Source: Clostridia bacterium
GTDB lineage: Bacteria; Bacillota; Clostridia; Oscillospirales; Acutalibacteraceae
Reading direction: 5' to 3'
DNA: 52,662 nt
Assembly (NCBI GenBank): GCA_024404025.1
Contig: JAKSQP010000017.1
Coordinates: 1-52,662, forward strand
Within the stretch, counting starts at the first letter, position 1. Each line of letters begins with the position of its first letter. The notes below the pieces were generated by a model that was not told where the DNA came from, did no database searches, and worked only from the letters and a program-made list of their open reading frames with translations. A program made the position numbers and the translations under genes. Of this stretch, positions 7,616-16,605 are shown one piece after another.

Positions 7616-7644
7616 TTGACATGGGAGCGGAATTGTAGAATAAT
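7616..7644 (+). promoter_or_regulatory. Promoter of pilB and the pilus cluster
   Basis: A consensus TTGACA (7616-7621) is followed 17 bp later by AATAAT (7639-7644). This leaves a leader of roughly 80 bases before the pilB start. Confidence 0.65.
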
Positions 7645-7700
7645 ATAAGAATATAATAGGATTGGTATCGAGTTTTGCATAAGTCTTAACGGAAAGGAGA

Positions 7701-7729
7701 GATACCTCCCGTCGGAGTTCCGAGGTATC
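7701..7729 (+). promoter_or_regulatory. Hairpin covering the pilB ribosome site
   Basis: GATACCTC (7702-7708 region) pairs perfectly with GAGGTATC (7722-7729). GAGG, the only Shine-Dalgarno sequence at a normal distance from the ATG at 7735, is inside the 3' arm. A second purine-rich site (GGAAAGGAGAG, 7691-7701) lies just before the hairpin. This suggests translation control by opening the stem; that is inference. Confidence 0.5.
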
Positions 7730-7734
7730 AAAAA

Positions 7735-9444
7735 ATGCTTATGGTTTTCAGCAGAAACGGCAGAAATATCGGTGACATTCTGGTTGCAAAGGGTAAAATT
7801 ACCAGTGCACAGTATGATATAGCGCTTGCAGAAAACGAAAAGAGCGACAAGCCGCTCGGCGATTGCCTTGTAGATATTAATGCCTGCAGCGCCGAAGATG
7901 CGGCTGAGGCAATGGGAGAGCTTATCAACGTTCCGTTTGTTTCGCTTCAGGCAATGACCCTTCCGCAGGAGATAGTGGGCCTCGTTAACGGCCAGGTTTT
8001 AAGAAAACATAATGTAATTCCCATCGGATATGCCAACGAAGAAAACAGCATTCTCATTCTTGCAATGGCAAATCCGCTCGATATGGATGCCCTTGATGAT
8101 ATTTCGATCATCACAAGCCTTGTTGTTGAGCCGAGAATAGCAACTCTTCTGGATATAAATAAGCTTCTCGATAAATATTTCGGTTCAGCGGAAGCAATGT
8201 CCGCCGCCGAGCAGTATCAAAAAGAAAGAGAAAGCAAATACGCAGCCCTTGAAGAAAAGGCAAAAGAAGAAGAGGAGGATATCGCCTCCGCTCCCATCGT
8301 TCAGCTCGTTCGTTCAATTCTTGAGCAGGCTGTTCGTCAGAGAGCGTCGGATATACATATAGATGCTCATGAAAGCCAGGTTGTTATCCGTTTCCGCATA
8401 GACGGTTCGCTAAAGAATGTTATGGCATACGATATAAAGCTTCTGCCGGTTATCGTTACCCGTATCAAAATCCTCGGCGAAATGGATATTTCCGAAAAGA
8501 GAAGAGCGCAGGACGGCCGTATTACGGTTGTTGTTGACCGCACGGAATACGATATCCGTGTTTCGATTCTTCCCACATCATACGGCGAAAAGGTCGTTAT
8601 GCGTCTTGCAAATACCGTTGCGCTGACGAGAACAAAGGATCAGCTCGGTATGAGAAAGGATGACCTTGTTCATTTCGACCATATCATTTCAAACCCCAAC
8701 GGAATTATTCTTGTTACGGGACCTACCGGTTCAGGTAAGTCAACAACGCTTTATACCGCTCTTTCGGAGCTTAACGATGAATCGATCAACATAATCACGG
8801 TTGAGGACCCTGTTGAAGCGAACATTGTAGGCCTTAACCAGGTTCAGGTTAATGCTAAAGCGGGCCTTACCTTTGCAGCTGCTCTTCGTGCAATTCTCCG
8901 TCAGGACCCGGATATCATTATGATCGGTGAAATTCGTGACTATGAAACGGCTTCAATAGCGGTTCAGGCTTCGATCACCGGCCACCTTGTTGTTTCAACC
9001 CTTCATACAAATTCCTCGGCGGCAACCATAACCCGTCTTCTTGATATGGGCGTTGAATCATATCTTATTGCGGACTCCGTTGTCGGCGTTATTGCCCAAA
9101 GACTTGTAAGAAAGCTCTGCAACAACTGCAAAAAGCCGAGAGAGGCTTCTGCTGAGGAAAAAGAGCTTCTCGGCGTTGACCCCAACGAGCCGCTTACGAT
9201 TTATGAGCCCTGCGGCTGCCCGATGTGTTCCGATACGGGCTTCTACGGACGAACCGCTGTTTTTGAAATCATGGAAATAACTCCCGATCTCAAACGCCTC
9301 ATAACCCAGAAGGCAAGCACCGAGGCGCTCAAAAAATGCGCTCTCGGAAACGGAATGAACACCCTTCGCACAGCCGCTGCAAAATATGTTACCGACGGCG
9401 TAACGACCATTAAAGAAATGCTCAAGGTTTCGTTCGAATCCTGA
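7735..9444 (+). CDS. pilB: Type IV pilus extension ATPase PilB (GspE family)
   Basis: The 569-aa protein is the full PilB length. It has an N-terminal MshEN/GspE-N domain (FSRNGRNIGDILVAKGKIT onward), Walker A GPTGSGKSTT at about residue 329, Asp and His boxes, Walker B DPDIIMIGEIRD near residue 392, GHLVVSTLHTNSSA, and four zinc-binding cysteines (CNNC near 462, CGCPMC near 492). It is the cytoplasmic hexameric motor that drives pilin assembly. The order pilB-pilT-pilC-pilin is that of a classical T4P operon. pilT has its own promoter, so pilB may be made separately. The ATG at 7735 is used; ATG at 7741 is possible. Confidence 0.97.
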   Translation: MLMVFSRNGRNIGDILVAKGKITSAQYDIALAENEKSDKPLGDCLVDINACSAEDAAEAMGELINVPFVSLQAMTLPQEIVGLVNGQVLRKHNVIPIGYANEENSILILAMANPLDMDALDDISIITSLVVEPRIATLLDINKLLDKYFGSAEAMSAAEQYQKERESKYAALEEKAKEEEEDIASAPIVQLVRSILEQAVRQRASDIHIDAHESQVVIRFRIDGSLKNVMAYDIKLLPVIVTRIKILGEMDISEKRRAQDGRITVVVDRTEYDIRVSILPTSYGEKVVMRLANTVALTRTKDQLGMRKDDLVHFDHIISNPNGIILVTGPTGSGKSTTLYTALSELNDESINIITVEDPVEANIVGLNQVQVNAKAGLTFAAALRAILRQDPDIIMIGEIRDYETASIAVQASITGHLVVSTLHTNSSAATITRLLDMGVESYLIADSVVGVIAQRLVRKLCNNCKKPREASAEEKELLGVDPNEPLTIYEPCGCPMCSDTGFYGRTAVFEIMEITPDLKRLITQKASTEALKKCALGNGMNTLRTAAAKYVTDGVTTIKEMLKVSFES

Positions 9445-9598
9445 TTTTTGCAAATTCAGATTTATTGCTTTTGAGGAAAATTTTGAGAAATTTTTTCAGA
9501 AATATTCTGAAAAAATGAAAAAAATTGAACTAAAATGAACGAAATATTGCGAAAATGTGATATTTGTTCAAACTTTCTTAACATTTGTTAAAAAACCG

Positions 9599-9627
9599 TT
9601 GACACTCTGAAATCTTTTGACTATACT
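9599..9627 (+). promoter_or_regulatory. Promoter of pilT-pilC
   Basis: TTGACA (9599-9604) and TATACT (9622-9627) with a 17-bp spacer lie in the 246-bp pilB-pilT gap. Two A/T-rich runs precede it (9481-9540). Confidence 0.8.
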
Positions 9628-9647
9628 TTTAATTAGGAAAAGGTGAG

Positions 9648-9672
9648 ACCCCGGATTTAAAGAAAACCGGGC
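9648..9672 (+). promoter_or_regulatory. Leader hairpin before pilT
   Basis: CCCGG (9649-9653) pairs with CCGGG (9667-9671). A purine-rich AGGTGAG lies just before the stem and no good ribosome site lies between the stem and the ATG at 9691. The layout is like the pilB leader: GGAAA(A)GG-GAGA, then a stem, then a start codon. Confidence 0.4.
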
Positions 9673-9690
9673 AATCATCGGGTAAAAAAA

Positions 9691-10746
9691 ATGCTCAGTT
9701 TTAACGAATATGCAGCTCTTGCAATTGAAGCGAGAGCATCAGACATTCACTTCTGCGCAGGTTACCCTGCATCAATGCGGGTTGACGGAAGCATTGCCGC
9801 AATCAGAGAAGAAATTCTCACGGGCGAAGAATGCTTCAATCTCGCAAAGCAGATCATGAACCAGACGCTTCTTGAAACATTGGAAGATCTCGGCGAGGTT
9901 GATTTTGCTTATGCACTTCCCAACGGAGTGAGGCTCCGAATGAATATCTACCGCCAAAGCGAATCCGTTGCTCTCTGCGGAAGAATTCTCAACAACAAAA
10001 TATTCTCACCACATGAACTCGGTCTTCCCGCTCCGCTCGTTGATATGCGTGATAAGAAGAGAGGGCTTATCCTCGTAACCGGAATCACCGGCTCGGGCAA
10101 GTCAACAACGCTTGCCTCTCTTGTTCAGGCTATTAATGAAAGATATAATTACCATATAATTACTATTGAGGAGCCGATCGAATATATTTATCCGAAGGGC
10201 AGATCGGTAGTTAATCAGCGTGAGATCGGATCGGATTCAAAATCCTTTAACAGCGCTCTCCGTGCTGCGCTGCGTCAGGACCCCGATGTTATTCTTGTTG
10301 GCGAAATGAGAGACCTTGAAACCATGCAGACGGCTATTTCAGCCGCCGAAACAGGTCACCTTGTTCTTTCAACGCTTCATACGATCAGCACCTCGGGTGC
10401 GGTTGACAGAATCATCGACGGCTTCCCGACTCACCAGCAGGCGCAGATAAGGAGCCAGCTTGCGGATGTTATCGAATGTATAATGTCGCAGCAGTTGATT
10501 CCCAGGGGAGACGGAAAAGGCAGAGTGCTTGCAACGGAGCTTCTGATTGCAACAGCCGCCATCAGGAATCATATCAGAGAGGGCAAAACCTTCCAGATTC
10601 CGAACGACATCATTTCCTCAAAGAAATACGGAATGATGCTGATGGATGAATCCATTTACGATCTCTATATGCGAGGCATTATTCCCGGCTCAACCGCATT
10701 GCTTTATGCGATGGATAAGGAAGCAATGTCCGCAAAGGTGTTCTGA
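9691..10746 (+). CDS. pilT: Type IV pilus retraction ATPase PilT
   Basis: The 351-aa protein has the usual PilT size and motifs: the N-terminal EARASDIHFCAG, Walker A GITGSGKSTT at about residue 131, Walker B DPDVILVGEMRD near residue 197, the His box GHLVLSTLHT, and the PilT-specific AIRNHIREGK region. It lacks the zinc cysteines of PilB. PilT powers disassembly of the pilus, so the system should be able to retract, as in twitching or DNA uptake. pilC begins 20 bp downstream. The ATG at 9691 has only a weak ribosome site (CGGG), and the hairpin leader may matter. Confidence 0.96.
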   Translation: MLSFNEYAALAIEARASDIHFCAGYPASMRVDGSIAAIREEILTGEECFNLAKQIMNQTLLETLEDLGEVDFAYALPNGVRLRMNIYRQSESVALCGRILNNKIFSPHELGLPAPLVDMRDKKRGLILVTGITGSGKSTTLASLVQAINERYNYHIITIEEPIEYIYPKGRSVVNQREIGSDSKSFNSALRAALRQDPDVILVGEMRDLETMQTAISAAETGHLVLSTLHTISTSGAVDRIIDGFPTHQQAQIRSQLADVIECIMSQQLIPRGDGKGRVLATELLIATAAIRNHIREGKTFQIPNDIISSKKYGMMLMDESIYDLYMRGIIPGSTALLYAMDKEAMSAKVF

Positions 10747-10766
10747 TTATAGGGAGGTGCAGAAAT

Positions 10767-11984
10767 ATGGCAAGTTTTAACTATGTTGCAATTGATTCAA
10801 CCGGCAAGCAGGTTAAAGAAACAATTGATGTTGCAACCGAAGCCGATGTTGTTGCTTATCTTAAATCAAAAGGATTAACAGCTACCAAGATCGAGGCGGC
10901 AAACGCCTTGAATTCAAATATTCAGTTAAGCTTCCTTGAGCCCAAGGTAACGCCGAGAGATCTTTCGGTTTTCTGCCGTCAGATGGTTTCGGTCCTTTCG
11001 GCAGGCGTTTCAATCAGCAAGGCTCTTGAAATGCTCGGCGAGCAGACCGCAAACAAAGCCCTTGCAAACGCCATTGTCGGCTGCAAAAAGAAAATAGAGG
11101 GCGGCTCAACGATGCACGAAGCGATGAGAGAATATCCCAAAGTTTTCAGCGACATTATGTGCACGATGATTGCGGCGGGCGAGGAATCGGGCTCTCTTGA
11201 GACCTCGTTTGAAAGAATCGCAGAGAAAAACGAAAAGGATACAAAGCTCAAGGCTCTCGTTAAAAAGTCAACGATGTATCCCATGATCCTCGGAATTCTC
11301 GTTGTTGTTATCGTTACTTTCATGCTGACGGTTATCGTTCCGAAGTTTGAGGATTTCCTCGGCTCGCTCGGCGGAAGTCTTCCTCCGCTTACGCAGTTCC
11401 TTGTTGATGCTTCGGATTTCATGAAAAACAATATTCTCCTTATCGGAGCAGTTGTTGTTGCGCTGATAATCGGATTTAAGATGTTCAAAAAAACCGCATT
11501 CGGCAGACATCTTATTGATAAGATAATGCTTAAGGTTCCTCTTCTCGGAACGCTGACAACGAAGACCGCCTGCTCAAATGTTATGAGAATGATGGCAACT
11601 CTTCTTGCAACCGGCATTTCGATGATAGATGCAATTTCGATCACCGCAGACACGATGACAAACATCTATTATAAAGAAGCTCTGCTGGATGTTAAAACAG
11701 AGGTTGCCCAGGGCACTCCGCTTTCAGATGCCCTCGAACACACAAAGATGTTTCCGCCGATGGTTCACCACATGGCAAGAATCGGCGAAGAAACGGGCGA
11801 CCTTGTTTCGATCTTTGACCGCTCCGCTCTTTATTATGACGAAGAGGTTGAAGCTTCGACCCAGGCGGTTACAGCCGCCCTCGAGCCGATGGTTATCATT
11901 GCAATGGCAGGCATCGTCGGCACAATGGTTATCGCTCTTCTCATGCCCATGATGAGCATGTATGACAGCCTCGACAGTATGTAA
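10767..11984 (+). CDS. pilC: Type IV pilus inner-membrane platform protein PilC (GspF family)
   Basis: The 405-aa protein has the N-terminal FNYVAIDSTGK domain followed by two GspF repeats, each with LSVFCRQMVSVLSAGVSI or TKTACSNVMRMMATLLATGI motifs and the EESGSLE / GEETGDL signatures. Three membrane segments are visible (about residues 170-190, 220-240 and 370-395). PilC couples the motors to pilin in the membrane. GGGAGG precedes the ATG and the gene is 20 bp after pilT, so they are co-transcribed. Confidence 0.96.
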   Translation: MASFNYVAIDSTGKQVKETIDVATEADVVAYLKSKGLTATKIEAANALNSNIQLSFLEPKVTPRDLSVFCRQMVSVLSAGVSISKALEMLGEQTANKALANAIVGCKKKIEGGSTMHEAMREYPKVFSDIMCTMIAAGEESGSLETSFERIAEKNEKDTKLKALVKKSTMYPMILGILVVVIVTFMLTVIVPKFEDFLGSLGGSLPPLTQFLVDASDFMKNNILLIGAVVVALIIGFKMFKKTAFGRHLIDKIMLKVPLLGTLTTKTACSNVMRMMATLLATGISMIDAISITADTMTNIYYKEALLDVKTEVAQGTPLSDALEHTKMFPPMVHHMARIGEETGDLVSIFDRSALYYDEEVEASTQAVTAALEPMVIIAMAGIVGTMVIALLMPMMSMYDSLDSM

Positions 11985-12090
11985 GCTGTCACTCAAATCA
12001 GGTTATTATCGGGTTCCGCTTTTCTAAAGGGGGAAAAGGGGGAAAGGACCCGGATAAGACATAAAAAATATTTTATGGAGGTAATCCACA

Positions 12091-12528
12091 ATGTTAAAGG
12101 CAAAACTCGATTCAGTTCGCAAGAACAAAAAAGGTTTCTCACTCGTTGAGCTCATCATCGTTATCGCTATCATGGTAGCTCTTATCGCTGTTATGGCTCC
12201 CGCATTCGTTAAGTATGTTCAGAAGTCAAGAAACAGTGCTCTTTCAGCAGCAGCAGAATCACTCTACACAGCAATGCAGACCTACTACGGCGATCCCGAT
12301 GTTGCTCCTGTAGGCGGCGTTAAGGCAACAGTTACCGCACCCGGCGGAAATAATCCGATTAGTATTGTTTGGGAATCCGGTGCTGATTCAGATAAAAACG
12401 GTATTGAAGCTCTTGCCGGCGTTGACTCAACCAAGAATATGGGTAAAGCAACAATCGGATTTACAATTGAAGCTACAAAGAACGGCGCAGACTATACCTT
12501 CAAGATGACAAGCAGCACAATAGCATAA
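12091..12528 (+). CDS. Major type IV pilin
   Basis: The 145-aa protein has a prepilin signal: a short basic leader (residues 1-14), the cleavage site KKG/FSLVELIIVIAI with Glu at +5, and an N-terminal hydrophobic helix running to about residue 45. The soluble domain is small, with no cysteines, so no disulfide-bonded D-region is possible. The gene has a strong ribosome site (GGAGG), a separate leader from pilC and an immediate terminator, as expected for an abundant product. It is likely the main pilus subunit. The second pilin downstream shares the first 50 residues but not the head. Confidence 0.93.
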   Translation: MLKAKLDSVRKNKKGFSLVELIIVIAIMVALIAVMAPAFVKYVQKSRNSALSAAAESLYTAMQTYYGDPDVAPVGGVKATVTAPGGNNPISIVWESGADSDKNGIEALAGVDSTKNMGKATIGFTIEATKNGADYTFKMTSSTIA

Positions 12529-12563
12529 TTATAATCCGAATTATAATTTAATTTAACATTTTG

Positions 12564-12601
12564 GTATCTCCCCGATTCCCCCTTTCGGGGAGATACTTTT
12601 T
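12564..12601 (+). terminator. Terminator after the major pilin gene
   Basis: GTATCTCCCC (12564-12573) pairs perfectly with GGGGAGATAC (12587-12596), followed by TTTTTATTATTT. Confidence 0.92.
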
Positions 12602-12658
12602 ATTATTTCAGGCATGGAATAATGCATAGATTTTATGTATATTGGTGAAAATCCTACA

Positions 12659-13165
12659 CCGTAGGGCACGGATTCATCCGTGCCGAGATTACGGAATGCG
12701 GAAATTTTTCACCGTAGGGCACGGATTCATCCGTGCCGTGGTAAGAGTCCACAACAATTTTTTAACAAAACGATAATTATTTTTTCGGTAAGCATAAATG
12801 CTTACCCTACGGAATGCAGAAATTTTCCACCGTAGGGCACGGATTCATCCGTGCCGAGATAAGAATCCACAACAAATTTTTAACAAAACAATAATTATTT
12901 TTCGGTAAGCATAAATGCTTACCCTACGGGATGCGGAGGTTTTTCACCGTAGGGCACGGATTCATCCGTGCCGTGGTAAGAGTCCACAACAAATTTTTAA
13001 CAAAATGATAATTATTTTTTCGGTAAGCATAAATGCTTACCCTACGGGATGCGGAGGTTTTTCACCGTAGGGCACGGATTCATCCGTGCCGAGATAAGAA
13101 TCCACAACAATTTTTTAACAAAACGATAATTATTTTTTCGGTAAGCATAAATGCTTACCCTACGG
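12659..13165 (+). repeat. Array of palindromic repeat units (one half unit, four full units)
   Basis: Each full unit is about 100 bp: CCGTAGG, then GGCACGGATTCATCCGTGCC (a perfect hairpin with a 2-nt loop), then a roughly 50-base AT-rich spacer, then GGTAAGCATAAATGCTTACC (a second perfect hairpin) and CCTACGG. The outer CCGTAGGG/CCCTACGG ends are also inverted. Full units lie at 12712-12812, 12830-12929, 12947-13047 and 13065-13165, with a period of 117-118 bp. A half unit with only the first hairpin lies at 12659-12684. The spacers alternate slightly between GTGGTAAGAG and GAGATAAGAA, which suggests duplication in pairs. Confidence 0.95.
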
Positions 13166-13265
13166 AAAAATTTATTGAATTCATATTTCCGACAACCAAT
13201 AAAAATTATTGATTGCCTGAAATGGGAATTACGAAAACCCGATCACAGTTAACAGGAGAGGTTAT

Positions 13266-13727
13266 ATGAGAGAATCAAAAATTCGAAACAAAAAAGGTTT
13301 CTCGCTCGTTGAACTGATAATAGTTATTGCCATTATGGTTGCTCTTGTTGCGGTTATGGCTCCGTCAATGACAAAATATGTAGCCAGAGCGAGAAATCAG
13401 GCTCTGCTTGATGCTGCGGAGGAGTGCATGACCTATGCAAAATCTTGTTACGGAATGAATCTTCTGGGCGAGGGAGCAATTCAGGTCGGTCCTCACCCCG
13501 AAACGCATAAGACAACTGTAACATTTGTAGAAAATCGTAACGGCGTCAACACTCTCACCTATAAGAGCGATTCGGGCGAAGAGGGAATTGAGGCGTTTAA
13601 AAAAGATCTTAATTTCAGAGAAAATTCAATTTCACAGTCAGAACATATTTATGTTATCCGCATTGAATGTGCAGATGTTATTCCTCATCCGGAGCTTGCA
13701 ACTTTCTATATAGAAGAGGCGGCATGA
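13266..13727 (+). CDS. Second type IV pilin (alternative or minor subunit)
   Basis: The 153-aa prepilin has the leader MRESKIRNKKG, the cleavage site KKG/FSLVELIIVIAI with Glu at +5, and a hydrophobic helix nearly identical to that of the major pilin. The head (after residue 50) differs and carries two early cysteines (ECMTYAKSCYG) and one later (ECAD). A good ribosome site (AGGAGAGG) precedes the ATG at 13266. Palindromic repeat arrays flank the gene on both sides, and a terminator follows, so it is an isolated cassette. It may be an alternative pilin or a minor pilin; pilin duplicates with different heads often confer antigenic or functional variety. Confidence 0.9.
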   Translation: MRESKIRNKKGFSLVELIIVIAIMVALVAVMAPSMTKYVARARNQALLDAAEECMTYAKSCYGMNLLGEGAIQVGPHPETHKTTVTFVENRNGVNTLTYKSDSGEEGIEAFKKDLNFRENSISQSEHIYVIRIECADVIPHPELATFYIEEAA

Positions 13728-13770
13728 GCGGAAGATTTTGTGTTTCTGAATTTTAAGTTTATGCAACATC

Positions 13771-13800
13771 ATGCCGCCCTCATTCGGGGCGGCATTTGTT
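13771..13800 (+). terminator. Terminator after the second pilin gene
   Basis: ATGCCGCCC (13771-13779) pairs with GGGCGGCAT (13787-13795), followed by TTGTTT. Confidence 0.85.
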
Positions 13801-13804
13801 TAAT

Positions 13805-13956
13805 CGTAGGGCACGGATTCATCCGTGCCGTGGTTACGGGATGCGGAGATTTTTCACCGTAGGGCACGGATGAATCCGTGCCGTGGTAAGAATCCACAAC
13901 AATTTTTTAACAAAACGATAATTATTTTTCGGTAAGCATAAATGCTTACCCTACGG
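13805..13956 (+). repeat. Palindromic repeat units downstream of the second pilin
   Basis: A half unit (13805-13829) and a full unit (13857-13956) belong to the same family and orientation as the array at 12659. In the full unit the first hairpin loop is inverted (GGCACGGATGAATCCGTGCC). Confidence 0.95.
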
Positions 13957-13983
13957 CGGAAAATTTAATCGGAGAAAAAAAGA

Positions 13984-16557
13984 ATGAAACTTTTTTGGAG
14001 AAAAACCGGATATTTGAAAACATACTACGGCAGTCTGATTGCATTTTTGCTCACTGCTGCTTTGCTGCTTATAACATTCATTCTTTATGAGATGAAGCCA
14101 TTCGGAAATAAACTTATCCTTTGGTTTGATCTTCTTGCGCAGTATTGTCCGTTTTATGTTGAATTATATGACAGAATAGTCGGCGCCGAAAGCCTCTTAT
14201 ATTCATTCAGATGCGGCCTCGGAATGCCGGTTATCGGAAATTTCTTTAATTATCTCTCCTCGCCGTCAATGCTTTTCATTTTTCTTTTCGGCAGAGATAA
14301 TATTCCTACGGCAATTGCAGCAATGGTTATGGTCAAGGCTTCCTTTGCGGCGGGAACTTTTTCATATTATCTGAAAAAATCACGGGGAGGAGCAGGACTC
14401 ATTTCCGCAGGCTTCGGAATCCTATATGCTTTGAGCGGTTGGTTTGTTGCATATTATTTTGACATTATGTGGCTTGATGCTCTTGTGTTTTTGCCGCTTG
14501 TTATCCTCGGGATCGAAAAACTCATTTCCGAAAAAAAGCACAATCTTTATATCATCTCCCTTGCGCTGACACTCATGACAAACTATTACATGGGCTATAT
14601 GGTCTGCGTTTTTTCAGTGATTTATTATTTTGTTTTTTATTTTTCAAATTACGGATTAAAGGATACCTGCGCCGAAACCGGCAAAAAGAGAAATCTTTTT
14701 ATTGACAGAAGCGTCAGATTCGGATTTGCCTCTCTGCTTTCGGGCTGCCTTTCGGCGGCGGCTCTTCTGCCGGTTTATTTCTGCCTGAAATCAAGCTCGG
14801 CAACATCTGATGCTTTTCCGGAGAATCCGGAAATCTATTTTGGATTTTTTGATTTTTTCAAAAATCTTTTTGTTGATCCCGTTCCGTCATTCTCGATGGA
14901 TTTTGACATTCTTCCGCCGAATTTTTATTGCGGAATATTAACACTCATTCTTATTCCTGCGTTCTTCCTTTCAAAGAAAATAAAGCTGAAAGAAAAGATA
15001 ATTCACGCAGTTCTGCTCGTTTTCTTCTATTTCAGTTTTACTCTGAATTATCTTGATTTCTTCTGGCACGCATTCCATTTCCCGAATGATATGCCGTCAA
15101 GATTTTCGTTCATTTTCTGTTTTGTTCTTCTCTCAATGGCATACAGAGTTATTATTGATGCCGATGAATTGAGCGTTCCGACGGTTATAGGCTCTTCGGC
15201 AATAATAGCTGTTGCCGTTCTGCTGACAAACAGTTTTTCGTCCGGAGTTGAAGAGCAGTCATTTATTCTGACCCTTATTTTTACAGCGGTGTATTTTGTT
15301 TTTCTGATTCTGATGAAATTTAAAAAAATCAGAGAATCGGTTACATTCTTTCTGTTCATCTGTCTGGCGCTTGAGACTGCATTTTCCGGCTGCGGAAATT
15401 TTCAGATTTATACCAACGAAAATTCATATATGTTAAATTACGATGAATTCAAGGCATTAAAAAATAAGATTGATGAGAATGATAAAGAAAAATTCTTTCG
15501 TCAGGAAACATATCTTATTTCGGTTAATAACGGTCCCTCGTGCTATGATTATTACGGAGTGAATTCGTTCACATCAATGGGATATGAAAACATTGCCGTT
15601 ATTCAGAATGCACTCGGCGCAAAATCAAATAATAAAAACAGCTTTTATTATTATGTTCAGACGCCGGTATATGATATGATGCACGCAATGAAATATTTCA
15701 CCTGCACCAAAGATCTTGCATTTTTTGAAAAGAAATATACCGAAGGGCAGTTCGGCACATATCAGAGCAAATATTATCTTCCTCTGTTCTTCTGCGCCGA
15801 AAACAGCATCACGGAATGGACCGCCGAAGGCGCAAATCCGTTTGAAATTCAGAATGACTGGTTCAGGCTTGCAAGCGGATGCGCTCCGGCTCTTGTTCCT
15901 CTGGAATGTACTGATATTTCATATTCGGGGCTTGACTATGCAAAATATGATTCGGAAAAAGGAATTGTTGAATATAAGAAGTCAGAGGGCGCAGAAAATC
16001 CATCCGTAAATCTTAAATTCATCGCCGACACGGATTGCGAAATATATACCCTTTCCGAAATCAGGGAGAGGGGAGAATATGACTATATTGAAGACGGCGG
16101 AAAAATAAAAGCCGGCGAAAAAAGAGAAATAACGGTTTCGCTCGGAGAAAAATTTGAAGAAACAGGGTTTGCAATGGCGGCGGCTTACAGAGTTGATATT
16201 GATGCTCTCAACAAAGGTTATGAGAAGCTGAAAAGCGATGCCGCCGAAATAACGGAGTTCAAAGAAGATTACATAAAAGCATCGGTGAATGCTCCGAAAG
16301 ACTGCATTCTTTATTCATCCATACCGTTTGACAAAGGCTGGACTGTTAAGATTGACGGAAAAGAAATCGGAGAAGAGGATTGTTGCGCTTTGGGAAATGC
16401 CTATCTTTGTGTCAGAATTCCTGCCGGCGAACATACCGTTGAATATAAATTTGAACCCGTAGGACTTACGGCAGGCATTGCGGTTTCTTTTGTGACCATG
16501 GCTGTTCTTATTCTCTGTTCGATTCTTGAAAAAAGAAAGAAATATACTGTTGAATAA
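13984..16557 (+). CDS. YfhO-like polytopic membrane protein
   Basis: The 857-aa protein has about 13 membrane segments in the first 500 residues and a long extracytoplasmic C-terminal domain closed by one last membrane helix (residues about 825-848). The start is typical of YfhO (PF09586): YGSLIAFLLTAALLL, then WFDLLAQYCPFY, and later LSGWFVAYYFDIMWLDALV. YfhO proteins of Firmicutes are GT-C-fold-like and have been tied to glycosylation of lipoteichoic acid. Here it starts a three-gene glycan module inside the pilus locus. The ribosome site GGAG lies a little far (11 bases) from the ATG. Role in pilin or polymer glycosylation is inferred. Confidence 0.85.
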   Translation: MKLFWRKTGYLKTYYGSLIAFLLTAALLLITFILYEMKPFGNKLILWFDLLAQYCPFYVELYDRIVGAESLLYSFRCGLGMPVIGNFFNYLSSPSMLFIFLFGRDNIPTAIAAMVMVKASFAAGTFSYYLKKSRGGAGLISAGFGILYALSGWFVAYYFDIMWLDALVFLPLVILGIEKLISEKKHNLYIISLALTLMTNYYMGYMVCVFSVIYYFVFYFSNYGLKDTCAETGKKRNLFIDRSVRFGFASLLSGCLSAAALLPVYFCLKSSSATSDAFPENPEIYFGFFDFFKNLFVDPVPSFSMDFDILPPNFYCGILTLILIPAFFLSKKIKLKEKIIHAVLLVFFYFSFTLNYLDFFWHAFHFPNDMPSRFSFIFCFVLLSMAYRVIIDADELSVPTVIGSSAIIAVAVLLTNSFSSGVEEQSFILTLIFTAVYFVFLILMKFKKIRESVTFFLFICLALETAFSGCGNFQIYTNENSYMLNYDEFKALKNKIDENDKEKFFRQETYLISVNNGPSCYDYYGVNSFTSMGYENIAVIQNALGAKSNNKNSFYYYVQTPVYDMMHAMKYFTCTKDLAFFEKKYTEGQFGTYQSKYYLPLFFCAENSITEWTAEGANPFEIQNDWFRLASGCAPALVPLECTDISYSGLDYAKYDSEKGIVEYKKSEGAENPSVNLKFIADTDCEIYTLSEIRERGEYDYIEDGGKIKAGEKREITVSLGEKFEETGFAMAAAYRVDIDALNKGYEKLKSDAAEITEFKEDYIKASVNAPKDCILYSSIPFDKGWTVKIDGKEIGEEDCCALGNAYLCVRIPAGEHTVEYKFEPVGLTAGIAVSFVTMAVLILCSILEKRKKYTVE

Positions 16558-16578
16558 AAAATAATGTTTTGCTATAAT
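16550..16578 (+). promoter_or_regulatory. Promoter before the glycosylphosphotransferase gene
   Basis: TTGAAT (16550-16555) and TATAAT (16573-16578), 17 bp apart, overlap the end of the YfhO-like gene. If transcription starts about 7 bases after TATAAT, the ATG at 16588 would be nearly leaderless, which favours the later GTG. Confidence 0.55.
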
Positions 16579-16605
16579 TAAACTATTATGGGGGTGACGG
16601 GGAAA

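Larger units (their letters stand above)
7315..7734. other. Divergent intergenic region between MFS and pilB
   Basis: This AT-rich gap of about 420 bases holds the MFS promoter on the minus strand, the pilB promoter on the plus strand (7616-7644) and a hairpin leader next to pilB. I see no gene or recognised riboswitch in 7380-7610. Confidence 0.6.
12529..13265. other. Intergenic region between the two pilin genes
   Basis: The 737 bases hold the pilin terminator, then a tandem palindromic repeat array (12659-13165), then a roughly 100-base AT-rich leader ending with AGGAGAGG before the second pilin. No gene is seen. Confidence 0.8.

Noticed and set aside
12659..13165. CRISPR array
   Set aside because: Repeats are about 100 bp, each containing two palindromes, and the intervening sequence is itself repeated; there are no unique spacers of 30-40 bp and no cas genes.
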